Shown here one piece after another: positions 16,506 to 24,664 of a DNA stretch of 64,000 bases. The stretch is taken from NCBI GenBank assembly GCA_947495575.1, contig CANLZL010000001.1:930001-994000 (forward strand). The letters run 5' to 3'. The translations under genes and the position numbers were made by a program. The notes under the pieces are model-generated. The model did no database searches. It worked only from the letters and a program-made list of their open reading frames with translations, and had not been told where the DNA came from. Positions within the stretch are counted from its first letter, which is position 1; each line of letters starts with the position of its first letter. This DNA is from an uncultured Nioella sp. (GTDB lineage Bacteria; Pseudomonadota; Alphaproteobacteria; Rhodobacterales; Rhodobacteraceae).

Positions 16506-17849
16506 ATGAAGAAATGCTTAACTGCCTCTGTGGCAGCACTTGCACTGACAGCAGGGCTTGCCCATGCCGACGGTCACTTGCTGATCGCACCGGGCGAGGG
16601 TGGCCTGAACTGGGACAGCCTCGATGCCTTTGCGGCGGCCCATGATCTGTCCGGTCAGGAGCTGGACATCACCGGACCTTGGACTGGTGCCGATGCTGAA
16701 CTGATGGAAAACGTTGTTGCCTATTTTGAAATGGCAACCGGTGCGACCGTCAACTATTCGGGGTCGGAAAGCTTCGAGCAGGACATCGTGATTTCCACGC
16801 AGGCTGACAGCCCGCCAAATATCGCGGTCTTCCCTCAGCCGGGCCTTGCGGCCGACCTTGCCTCTCAGGGGGAGCTTTCGCCGCTTGCCGATGGCACCGG
16901 CGACTGGATCCGCGATAACTATGCGGCAGGTCAATCTTGGGTTGATCTGGGCACCTATGCAGACCCGGATGGCAACGATCAACTTTATGGGTTCTTCTAC
17001 AAGGTCGATCTGAAATCGCTGGTTTGGTACAGCCCCGAAGCCTTTGATGAGGCAGGCTATGACGTGCCTACCTCGATGGAAGAGCTGATGGCGCTGACCG
17101 ATCAGATCGTTGCCGATGGTGAAACGCCTTGGTGCATTGGTCTGGGTTCAGGTGCAGCCACTGGCTGGCCAGCGACCGACTGGGTCGAAGACATGCTGCT
17201 GCGCACACAGGCACCAGAAGTCTATGATGCATGGGTTGCAAACGAGATCTCGTTTGACGACGAGCGCATTGTCGCCGCGATCGAAGCCTTTGGCCATTTC
17301 GCACGCAACGATGCCTATGTGAACGGTGGCGCAAGTTCCGTTGCAACGACCGATTTCCGTGACAGCCCGGCTGGCCTCTTCAGCTTCCCTCCGGAATGTT
17401 ACATGCATCGCCAGGCCAGCTTCATCCCAACCTTCTTCCCAGAAGATGCGGACTCTGATTTCTTCTACTTCCCAAGCTATGCGGAAGGTGATCTCGGAAA
17501 TCCCGTTCTTGGGGCAGGGACGCTTTGGGCTATCACAGATGCCTCTGAGGCGGCCGATGCGTGGATGGAATTCCTGCAAACCCCCTTCGCGCATGAGATC
17601 TGGATGGCGCAGTCTGGCTTCCTGACGCCTTATGGCGCCGTGAACCTCGACGTGTTCCCATCTGACGCACAGCGCGCGATGAACGAGATCCTCCTGGGCG
17701 CGACAACGTTCCGCTTCGACGGATCGGACCTGATGCCGGGTGAAATCGGCGCGGGCGCCTTCTGGACCGGCATGGTGGACTACACCTCTGGTGCCGACGC
17801 AGCTGATGTGGCGACAGCCATTCAGGAACGTTGGGACTCGATCCAGTAA
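16506..17849 (+). CDS. aglE: Alpha-glucoside ABC transporter, substrate-binding protein
   Basis: 447 aa periplasmic solute-binding protein of the carbohydrate-uptake (CUT1) class. Residues 1-21 are a signal peptide (MKKCLTASVAALALTAGLAHA). ATG 16506 has GGGAGGA just upstream. The mature part starts with a Gly-rich segment and contains the AglE-like GPWTGADAELMENVVAYFE and YNYSGSESFEQDI-type region (residues ~55-95). It is the first gene of aglEFGAK and presents alpha-glucosides (maltose, trehalose or sucrose types in Sinorhizobium) to AglFG. A strong hairpin directly behind it probably raises its dose relative to the permeases. Confidence 0.93.
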   Translation: MKKCLTASVAALALTAGLAHADGHLLIAPGEGGLNWDSLDAFAAAHDLSGQELDITGPWTGADAELMENVVAYFEMATGATVNYSGSESFEQDIVISTQADSPPNIAVFPQPGLAADLASQGELSPLADGTGDWIRDNYAAGQSWVDLGTYADPDGNDQLYGFFYKVDLKSLVWYSPEAFDEAGYDVPTSMEELMALTDQIVADGETPWCIGLGSGAATGWPATDWVEDMLLRTQAPEVYDAWVANEISFDDERIVAAIEAFGHFARNDAYVNGGASSVATTDFRDSPAGLFSFPPECYMHRQASFIPTFFPEDADSDFFYFPSYAEGDLGNPVLGAGTLWAITDASEAADAWMEFLQTPFAHEIWMAQSGFLTPYGAVNLDVFPSDAQRAMNEILLGATTFRFDGSDLMPGEIGAGAFWTGMVDYTSGADAADVATAIQERWDSIQ

Positions 17850-17856
17850 ACAACTT

Positions 17857-17888
17857 CTCCCCGGCATGTTCATGTGCATGTCGGGGAG
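17857..17888 (+). terminator. Intercistronic hairpin after aglE
   Basis: A 12-bp stem (17857-17868 with 17877-17888, one G-U) closes an 8-base loop, 8 bases after the aglE stop, then GTTTTCC. It sits between binding protein and permease genes, where such hairpins usually stabilise the upstream message or cause partial termination. The T tract is too short for a strong terminator. Confidence 0.55.
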
Positions 17889-17921
17889 GTTTTCCAAAAA
17901 TTTTCGGGGGGAGGACACGCC

Positions 17922-18899
17922 ATGTCGCCGCTTTTGCAAGGCGCACTGACGATCCTGGTTGGTGTGTTTGGATGCGTCGGATATTTCTACGCCGCCAATC
18001 TTGTTCTGGACAAGTTCATCTTTCCAGCAAAAGGCCCGCATACCGGGCGTAACATCAACCGCGCCAATGCCGTTCGCCCCTGGCTGTTCCTGTTTCCGGC
18101 GATTTTTGCTCTGTCACTTTACCTGGTTTATCCAGTCATCGGCAGCCTGATCCGCTCACTGCACAACCGCGCCGGGGACGAGTTTATCGGGTTGGGCAAT
18201 TACGCATTCCTTTTCAGCGACCCAACTTTTTTAACTGCGCTGTTCAACAATGCGCTCTGGGCGCTTGTCGTCCCTGCCTCGGCTACTTTCTTGGGGCTAG
18301 TCGTTGCGCAGCTGACTGACCGCCTGTCCTGGGGGAATATCGCAAAATCCCTTATTTTCATGCCGATGGCGATCTCTTTCGTGGGTGCTTCGCTGATCTG
18401 GAAATTCGTTTATGCCGGTGATCCCGATATCGGCATCATCAATGCGATCCGCGACAATTTTGGTTGGGAGTTGGTCGATCCGGTGCAACTGCCGTTTTGG
18501 AACAACTTTTTCCTGATGGCGATATTGATCTGGATTCAGACTGGGTTTGCGATGGTAATCCTTTCCGCTGCTCTGCGCGGAATTCCAGAGGAAACGGTTG
18601 AGGCCGCGATCATTGATGGGGCAGGGCCCTTGCAGCTTTTCTTCAAGATCAAGGTACCACAGATCATGGGTACCATTGTCGTGGTCTGGACCACAATTAC
18701 CATCCTTGTCCTCAAGGTTTTCGACATCGTTTACACCATGACGGGGGGCAATTTCGGGACCGACATTCTGCCATCCTACATGATGAGCTTCATGTTCCGC
18801 GATGATGGGAGGGCCACCGCTGTTGCCGTTGTGATCATGATCGTGGTTCTGCCCGTCATGATCTGGAACATCCGCCAAGCCAGACAGGAGATGCGGTAA
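17922..18899 (+). CDS. aglF: Alpha-glucoside ABC transporter, permease AglF
   Basis: 325 aa MalF-type permease with an N-terminal anchor (~8-28), a second segment at ~50-70 (WLFLFPAIFALSLYLVYPVIG) and five more membrane spans. The ATP-subunit docking EAA loop is near residue 235-255 (EAAIIDGAGPLQLFFKIKVP). ATG 17922 follows GGGGGAGGA; an upstream ATG at 17874 falls within the hairpin and is unlikely. The stop shares a base with the aglG start (TAATG). Confidence 0.93.
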   Translation: MSPLLQGALTILVGVFGCVGYFYAANLVLDKFIFPAKGPHTGRNINRANAVRPWLFLFPAIFALSLYLVYPVIGSLIRSLHNRAGDEFIGLGNYAFLFSDPTFLTALFNNALWALVVPASATFLGLVVAQLTDRLSWGNIAKSLIFMPMAISFVGASLIWKFVYAGDPDIGIINAIRDNFGWELVDPVQLPFWNNFFLMAILIWIQTGFAMVILSAALRGIPEETVEAAIIDGAGPLQLFFKIKVPQIMGTIVVVWTTITILVLKVFDIVYTMTGGNFGTDILPSYMMSFMFRDDGRATAVAVVIMIVVLPVMIWNIRQARQEMR

Positions 18900-20050
18900 T
18901 GGAAAATATTGCCGGACAGAACAACACGCTCAAATGGGCGGTGAATATCTCGGTCGTGCTGCTGGTGGTGGCATGGTTGATCCCGACAGTAGGTCTTTTT
19001 GTCAGCTCATTCCGTGACCGGGATCAGATCACGGCCTCGGGCTGGTGGGTTGCTCCGTTCTCGGTAGAGCTCACCTTTCGAACTCGCGGCGACGCGACGC
19101 CAACTCAGGACGGCGACCTCTGGGTGATTGAAGGCAACATTTTTGACACAGCAGAAGTGGCTGAGACCTTCGAAAGCGGTGACGCAACAATCACTGGCTT
19201 TGGCGTAACGGCCCGTGCACCAGATGAATTCCCGGCAGGAACCGAAGGCGAAACCCGCGATGGCGGTCTGCTAACAGTGAACGCCGACGGTAGCTATCGT
19301 TTTACCAGCACTGAAGAACCTGACGATCGCGGCCCGCGGGTCTATTTCGCGGCGGAAACGCCGCCCAGTTTCACTCTGGACAACTACCGGACCATCCTGA
19401 CGTCAGACAATATGGACCGCGCCTTTATCAATACTCTCACGGTGACGATCCCCGCGACCATCATTCCCATCCTGATTGCGGCCTTTGCGGCCTATGCGTT
19501 GGCATGGATGGAATTCCCGGGTCGGGGGCTACTGATCGCTGTCATTGTTGGGCTTTTGGTGGTTCCGCTACAACTGGCCCTGGTGCCACTTCTGAACCTT
19601 CATAATCGCATTGGCATTGGTCAGAGTTTTGTGGGGATATGGATGGCCCATACCGGGTTCGGTTTACCGTTGGCCATTTATCTTTTGCGCAACTACATGG
19701 TCGGGTTGCCGCGCGACATTATTGAAGGCGCAAAAGTTGATGGCGCGACTGATTTCCAGATCTTCACCAAGATCATTCTGCCGCTTAGCTTTCCGGCGCT
19801 GGCCAGTTTCGCGATCTTTCAGTTCCTTTGGACGTGGAATGACCTGCTGGTGGCCAAAGTGTTCCTGCCGTCAGATGACGCAAGTCGGGTGATGACGGTC
19901 AAGATCGCGGATGACCTGCTAGGATCGCGCGGAGGGGATTGGGGCATTCTTGCCACCGCAGCCTTTGTCTCGATAGGCGTTCCGGTCCTCGTTTTCTTCA
20001 CAATGCAACGATATCTCGTGCGCGGCCTTTTGGCTGGCTCGGTCAAATAG
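18899..20050 (+). CDS. aglG: Alpha-glucoside ABC transporter, permease AglG
   Basis: 383 aa MalG-type permease. After the first membrane span (~14-36) there is an extra soluble block, residues ~57-158, rich in Asp, Glu, Thr and Gly, which would face the periplasm; ordinary MalG proteins (~280-300 aa) lack it, but AglG of Sinorhizobium has a similar length. Five membrane spans follow, with the EAA loop at ~275-295 (EGAKVDGATDFQIFTKIILP). Start overlaps aglF as TAATG. It pairs with AglF and the ATPase AglK. Confidence 0.93.
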   Translation: MENIAGQNNTLKWAVNISVVLLVVAWLIPTVGLFVSSFRDRDQITASGWWVAPFSVELTFRTRGDATPTQDGDLWVIEGNIFDTAEVAETFESGDATITGFGVTARAPDEFPAGTEGETRDGGLLTVNADGSYRFTSTEEPDDRGPRVYFAAETPPSFTLDNYRTILTSDNMDRAFINTLTVTIPATIIPILIAAFAAYALAWMEFPGRGLLIAVIVGLLVVPLQLALVPLLNLHNRIGIGQSFVGIWMAHTGFGLPLAIYLLRNYMVGLPRDIIEGAKVDGATDFQIFTKIILPLSFPALASFAIFQFLWTWNDLLVAKVFLPSDDASRVMTVKIADDLLGSRGGDWGILATAAFVSIGVPVLVFFTMQRYLVRGLLAGSVK

Positions 20051-20058
20051 GGTGTGAC

Positions 20059-21705
20059 ATGACTTCCATGGAAACTCTTTCCCCAAATATGGCTCTGGCG
20101 CAGGATTTGGACTGGTGGCGCGGCGCTGTGATCTACCAGATCTATCCGCGCAGCTACCAAGACAGCAATGGCGACGGGATCGGCGATCTTGGTGGCATCA
20201 TCTCGCGGTTGGAATACATCGCCAGCCTCGGCGTCGATGCGATCTGGATTTCGCCCTTCTTCACCTCGCCCATGCTCGATTTTGGCTATGATGTTTCGGA
20301 TTACAAAGATGTTGATCCGATGTTCGGAACCCTGTCTGACTTCGACGCGCTGGTCGCCAAAGCCCATAAGCTCGGCATCAAGGTCCTGATTGATCTTGTT
20401 CTTAGCCACAGTTCTGATCAGCACCCGTGGTTTGCCGAAAGCCGGGCCAACAAAACCAACGCCAAATCCGACTGGTATGTTTGGGCGGATGCCAAACCAG
20501 ATGGATCACCGCCCAACAATTGGCTGTCGATTTTCGGCGGACCCGCCTGGCAATGGGATGGGGAACGGATGCAGTATTACCTGCATAACTTCCTGAAAGA
20601 ACAACCCGATCTGAACCTGCATAACGCCGAGGTTCAGGACGCGTTGCTGGATGTCACGCGGTTCTGGCTGGAACGCGGCGTCGACGGGTTCCGTTTGGAC
20701 ACCATCAATTTCTATTTCCACGATCAGGACCTGCGCAATAACCCTGCGCTGGCGCCAGAGGATCGCAACTCAACCATTGCGCCCGCTGTGAACCCCTATA
20801 ACTGGCAGGAACATCTTTACGATAAGAACCGCCCGGAAAACCTCGATTTCCTACGCCGGTTCCGGTCGCTTTTGAACGAGTTTCCCGGCGCGATGGCCGT
20901 TGGCGAAGTGGGCGATGCACAACGCGGCATGGAAATTCAGGCTGAGTACAGCTCAGGCGGTGACAAGGTGCAGATGTGCTATTCCTTTGAATTCCTATCT
21001 GGCGAGCGCCCATCGGCAGAATTCTTGGGCGACGTGCTGACCCGGTTTGAGGCCACAGCCCCGGATGGCTGGGCTTGTTGGGCTTTTTCTAACCATGACG
21101 TGGAGCGCTATCCCACCCGGTGGGGCCTTAGTGAAGCGGCCAACCGCGCCTATGTGGCGGCTATGATGTCGATGCGTGGGTCGGTCTGTCTTTATCAGGG
21201 TGAAGAACTGGGCCTGTCCGAAGCAGACGTAGATTTTGACGATCTTCAAGACCCTTACGGCATTCGCTTCTGGCCCAAATTCAAAGGTCGTGACGGGTGC
21301 CGGACCCCAATGGTCTGGCAATCGGATAATGGCAATGGCGGCTTCACGGATGCAAAACCGTGGTTGCCGGTCGCGGCGGAGCACCTCAACAAATCTGTTG
21401 CCGCACAGGAGCAGGACGACGACAGCCTTCTGTCCTTTTATCGAAGGATGCTTGCCTTCCGTGCCGCGCAACCGGCGCTTGTCAAAGGTAATTTCGCGCT
21501 AATTCCAGGCGCAGATGGCGTGCTGAGTTTTCTACGATGCTACGGCGACGCACGTGTAGTTTGCATCTTTAACCTGACCGACGAACCCAAAGAGGTCGCC
21601 TTGCCTGCGGGCAATTGGACTATCTGCACCGACGCGCCATTTCCTGCGCCCGACGGGCAACTTATCGGCCCCTGGGGGGCCGTCTTCGCCAAAGAGGAGG
21701 CCTGA
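20059..21705 (+). CDS. aglA: Alpha-glucosidase, glycoside hydrolase family 13
   Basis: 548 aa cytoplasmic enzyme that hydrolyses imported alpha-glucosides to glucose. The family regions are intact: YQIYPRSYQDSNGDGIGDL at ~26-44, catalytic nucleophile D214 in GFRLDTINF, acid/base E283 in VGEVGD and transition-state D347 in FSNHDVERY. It has no signal peptide. ATG 20059 comes 8 bases after aglG; an open frame further upstream would overlap aglG and is not needed. Placed between permease and ATPase genes exactly as in the Sinorhizobium agl operon. Confidence 0.95.
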   Translation: MTSMETLSPNMALAQDLDWWRGAVIYQIYPRSYQDSNGDGIGDLGGIISRLEYIASLGVDAIWISPFFTSPMLDFGYDVSDYKDVDPMFGTLSDFDALVAKAHKLGIKVLIDLVLSHSSDQHPWFAESRANKTNAKSDWYVWADAKPDGSPPNNWLSIFGGPAWQWDGERMQYYLHNFLKEQPDLNLHNAEVQDALLDVTRFWLERGVDGFRLDTINFYFHDQDLRNNPALAPEDRNSTIAPAVNPYNWQEHLYDKNRPENLDFLRRFRSLLNEFPGAMAVGEVGDAQRGMEIQAEYSSGGDKVQMCYSFEFLSGERPSAEFLGDVLTRFEATAPDGWACWAFSNHDVERYPTRWGLSEAANRAYVAAMMSMRGSVCLYQGEELGLSEADVDFDDLQDPYGIRFWPKFKGRDGCRTPMVWQSDNGNGGFTDAKPWLPVAAEHLNKSVAAQEQDDDSLLSFYRRMLAFRAAQPALVKGNFALIPGADGVLSFLRCYGDARVVCIFNLTDEPKEVALPAGNWTICTDAPFPAPDGQLIGPWGAVFAKEEA

Positions 21706-21708
21706 ACA

Positions 21709-22800
21709 ATGGCTGAACTGGTTTTGAAAGATGTCGCCAAATCCTATGGCGAAGTGAATGTTCTGAACAATATCAATCTCGAAATCGAAACGGGCGAACT
21801 GATTGTCTTTGTTGGCCCATCAGGCTGTGGAAAATCAACCCTGCTCAGGATGGTTGCCGGCCTTGAAAAGATAACGGGCGGCGATTTCTCTATTGACGGG
21901 GAACGCATGAATGATGTGCCGCCGGCGCAGCGCGGGATTGCGATGGTGTTCCAAACCTACGCACTTTACCCGCATATGACGGTGCGTGAAAACATGGCCT
22001 TTGCCCTGAAAATCGCGGGTCAATCCAAGGACGAAATTAATCAGGCAGTGACAGCAGCGGCAGACAAACTGCAGCTGACCGAGTATCTTGACCGCCTTCC
22101 CAAGGCATTGTCTGGCGGGCAGCGGCAACGTGTTGCTATTGGCCGCGCCATTGTGCGTGATCCGAAAGTCTATCTTTTCGATGAACCTCTCTCGAATCTG
22201 GACGCGGCCTTGCGTGTGGCCACCCGGATCGAGATTGCACAATTGAAGGAGCAGATGCCGGATTCAACCATGATCTATGTGACCCATGATCAGGTTGAGG
22301 CGATGACGCTGGCCACGCGGATCGTGGTTTTGGCCAATAAGGGTATCGCGCAGGTGGGCACGCCGCTGGAGCTTTATGAACGTCCCAATTCCGAATTTGT
22401 GGCGAAATTCATCGGATCGCCACAGATGAACCTTTTGGATGGGGAAATCGTCGAGGCTGGAGAAAAGACCGTTGTGAAAACCGCCCAAGGCGGAGGAACG
22501 ATCACATCTGATTATCCCTCTCGTCCGGATGATGTTGGCGTAAAGGTGAGCGTCGGAGTTCGGCCCGAGGACATGGTGCAAACCGAAGCAAGTGATTTCG
22601 CGTTCGAAGGCACAGTCAGTATTACGGAAGCGCTTGGCGAGGTAACGTTGATGTATTTCAATCAACCCGACGGGGCCGAACCTGTGATTGCCAAATTGCC
22701 CGGTGTACATTCCAATTTGCGGGGTCAATCGCTGCGCTTGTCTGCGCCATCAAACAAAGTGCATGTGTTTCGGGACGGTGTATCGCTGCATTACCAGTAG
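21709..22800 (+). CDS. aglK: Alpha-glucoside ABC transporter, ATP-binding protein
   Basis: 363 aa MalK-type ATPase. Walker A GPSGCGKST is at 36-44, the signature LSGGQRQR at 134-141, Walker B VYLFDEP at 154-160, and a C-terminal OB-type regulatory domain (from ~240) with VGVRPEDM. ATG 21709 follows AGAGGAGGCC and lies 3 bases after aglA. It energises AglFG and closes the operon. Confidence 0.95.
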   Translation: MAELVLKDVAKSYGEVNVLNNINLEIETGELIVFVGPSGCGKSTLLRMVAGLEKITGGDFSIDGERMNDVPPAQRGIAMVFQTYALYPHMTVRENMAFALKIAGQSKDEINQAVTAAADKLQLTEYLDRLPKALSGGQRQRVAIGRAIVRDPKVYLFDEPLSNLDAALRVATRIEIAQLKEQMPDSTMIYVTHDQVEAMTLATRIVVLANKGIAQVGTPLELYERPNSEFVAKFIGSPQMNLLDGEIVEAGEKTVVKTAQGGGTITSDYPSRPDDVGVKVSVGVRPEDMVQTEASDFAFEGTVSITEALGEVTLMYFNQPDGAEPVIAKLPGVHSNLRGQSLRLSAPSNKVHVFRDGVSLHYQ

Positions 22801-22858
22801 GACTAAGGCAAACGCAAAGGACGTTACGGCGCATTTGACCTTGGTCGAAGCTCTTTGT

Positions 22859-22878
22859 AATTGAACGCATGTTCAATT
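22859..22878. promoter_or_regulatory. Palindromic operator, TetR-like
   Basis: Perfect 8-bp arms (AATTGAAC and GTTCAATT) around GCAT, 12 bases before the start of the SDR gene. TTGAAC..GTTCAA sites of this kind are bound by TetR-family regulators of acyl-CoA or fatty-acid genes such as the PsrA/FadR type. No regulator gene is next to it in the window. Confidence 0.55.
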
Positions 22879-22890
22879 CAGGAGGTCCGA

Positions 22891-23649
22891 ATGGATATCA
22901 CCAGCGCAAAGGTCATCGTCACGGGCGGGGCCAGCGGCCTTGGGGCCGCCACGGTCCGCCAGTTGTCAAAAGCAGGCGCAGCAGTCACGATCTTTGACCG
23001 CAATCAGGACGGCGGCCAGGCAATGGCAGCTGAATTGGAAAACGTCTTTTTTGCAGAAGTCGATGTCACCTCCGAGGCCAGCGTATCTGCGGGCGTGAAT
23101 GTAGCAAAAACCGATATGGGCGGCGTGACGGCTGCAATTAATTGCGCCGGAATTGTAACCGGCGCAAAAACAGTTGGCTCCAAAGGACCGTTTCCTCTGG
23201 ATATGTTCCAGCGCACAATCGACATAAATCTTGTGGGAGCGTTCAATGTGGCCCGGCTGGCGGCCGCTGCAATGGCTGAAAATGAGCCGAATGAAAATGG
23301 AGAGCGCGGCGTCATCGTCAATACCGCCTCCATCGCGGCCTTTGACGGGCAGAAAGGGCAAGCGGCCTATTCTGCGTCAAAGGCAGGCGTCGCAGGTCTG
23401 TCCTTGCCCATGGCCCGTGATATGGCGTCCCTTGGCATCCGCACCAACGCAATTGCGCCGGGCCTGTTTCTGACCCCAATGCTGGAATCCCTTGGCGAGG
23501 AAATGATGGCAGAGCTTGCTAAAGATGTGGTGTTTCCCCGGCGTTTGGGGGATCCGACCGAGTTCGCGCGTCTCGCGCAATTCATGATCGAGATGCCCTA
23601 CCTGAATGGCGAGACCATTCGGCTTGATGGTGGCCTAAGGCTGCCCTGA
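22891..23649 (+). CDS. SDR dehydrogenase, type II 3-hydroxyacyl-CoA dehydrogenase-like
   Basis: 252 aa classical short-chain dehydrogenase: TGGASGLG at 11-18, NCAG at 84-87, and the catalytic S147, Y160, K164 (YSASK). The segments MDITSAKVIVTGG, VDVTSE, NENGERGVIVNTASIAAFDGQ, and the end GETIRLDGGLRLP are those of HSD17B10-type 3-hydroxyacyl-CoA dehydrogenases used in beta-oxidation or branched-chain acid breakdown. AGGAGGT precedes ATG 22891. The palindrome upstream suggests a repressor; read-through from agl is possible but the topic differs. Confidence 0.85.
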   Translation: MDITSAKVIVTGGASGLGAATVRQLSKAGAAVTIFDRNQDGGQAMAAELENVFFAEVDVTSEASVSAGVNVAKTDMGGVTAAINCAGIVTGAKTVGSKGPFPLDMFQRTIDINLVGAFNVARLAAAAMAENEPNENGERGVIVNTASIAAFDGQKGQAAYSASKAGVAGLSLPMARDMASLGIRTNAIAPGLFLTPMLESLGEEMMAELAKDVVFPRRLGDPTEFARLAQFMIEMPYLNGETIRLDGGLRLP

Positions 23650-23672
23650 TCGAAAAGGGCTATGAAGAAATG

Positions 23673-23703
23673 AAAAACCGGCCTCATCTGAGGCCGGTTT
23701 TTT
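23673..23703. terminator. Rho-independent terminator, bidirectional
   Basis: A stem of AAAAACCGGCCTCA with TGAGGCCGGTTTTTT and a minimal loop, with A tract before and T tract after. It lies between the SDR gene (plus) and the MepK-like gene (minus) and can serve both. Confidence 0.9.
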
Positions 23704-23751
23704 CGCGCAGTCGGGTCGGGGCGTGACCGACTTGCTTAGTATCGTTATGAT

Positions 23752-24312
23752 TTAGCGTCCCCAGGACCGAACGGGACCGCAATCCATGTGAGTGAAGTTC
23801 GAGCCGGAATAGCGGCCAACGCCACCGGCGCTACAGCTTTGCGCGGCACGCGCAACCTGGCTAACCGAGCGGCCTTCGATCCGCAGGTCAGCAGCCTGAC
23901 CCTGCATGTGAAGCGAATTGCGGGCAACACCAGATGACCGGGCGCGCAACATCGCGTTGGTCGAGGGTGAGCGATATCCCGAAAGCAACAGGTAGGGTTG
24001 AGGAGTGTCGAGAAGATTGTGGGACGCGGCCATGATGTCCAGCGTCCGCGGATCGATCGTGTGGGCCTCATCGACCCGCCAATCCCGCATGAAATAGTTG
24101 ATTTCCTGAACTGCCGGGCGGATGTATTCACCCTCGATCCAATAAATCATGTCCAGAGTTTCGCCCGTTCGGGCCGAGTACATGTTCAGCTTGCGAATGT
24201 CACCTGCGCCGCGAAGGATCCCGAATGCATTTGCTGCATAAGGCGCTGCGGTGACGGTCGTAGCTGCAAAAGCGCCAAGAAGCGCCCGCCGCGTCATCGT
24301 CGGTTTAGTCAT
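23752..24312 (-). CDS. DUF882/peptidase M15-type murein endopeptidase, MepK-like
   Basis: 186 aa. Residues 1-29 form a Tat-type signal (MTRRALLGAFAATTVTAAPYA). The M15/DUF882 zinc ligands are visible: H135 and D142 in SLHMQGQAADLR and H175 in THMDCGP; SGYRSPSTNAMLR is the substrate-side motif. E. coli MepK (YcbK) cleaves cross-links in peptidoglycan, notably 3-3 links made by L,D-transpeptidases. The next gene, divergent, is such a transpeptidase. ATG 24312 has GGACGGGG upstream; a longer open frame to 24672 has no signal-like start. Confidence 0.87.
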   Translation of the reverse strand: MTKPTMTRRALLGAFAATTVTAAPYAANAFGILRGAGDIRKLNMYSARTGETLDMIYWIEGEYIRPAVQEINYFMRDWRVDEAHTIDPRTLDIMAASHNLLDTPQPYLLLSGYRSPSTNAMLRARSSGVARNSLHMQGQAADLRIEGRSVSQVARAAQSCSAGGVGRYSGSNFTHMDCGPVRSWGR

Positions 24313-24664
24313 TGAAATTTGCCCCGTCCTACTGCCTGTTCCGTCCATAAAAACCGCCGCTTTGCGCGGTCGGTAGTGCGTCCATCCCCAGGTGTGCGTT
24401 TTATGACACAACTGAAACTTTGTTGAAAGTCTCAATGGGGACCTCCCGTCTGTATGGGAGCCTGTCGGCAGAAATCCGCCAAAAATGCGAGGATTTCGGG
24501 GTATTTGGCCGATTCTTCGGCAGGCGTTGCATCTCAGACACTCAGCGTGATGAAGGCACAATATCCAACAAAACTTGCGAAATTGTGAATGGACTCTGAG
24601 GGATATAACAGGGCATTTTGGCCTCACAGGACTGTGATACCTTTGCGCGCTGATAGGTGATTTT
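24313..24664. other. Divergent intergenic region with stacked hairpins
   Basis: 352 bases without a gene, between the MepK-like and LdtD-like starts. Within 24443-24525 three stems can be drawn: CTCCC/GGGAG (24443-24460), an outer 9-bp stem 24460-24468 with 24517-24525, and an inner AAATCC/GGATTT (24472-24477 with 24491-24496). The A/T-rich ends should hold the two promoters, but I cannot assign clear -35/-10 boxes. Confidence 0.5.
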
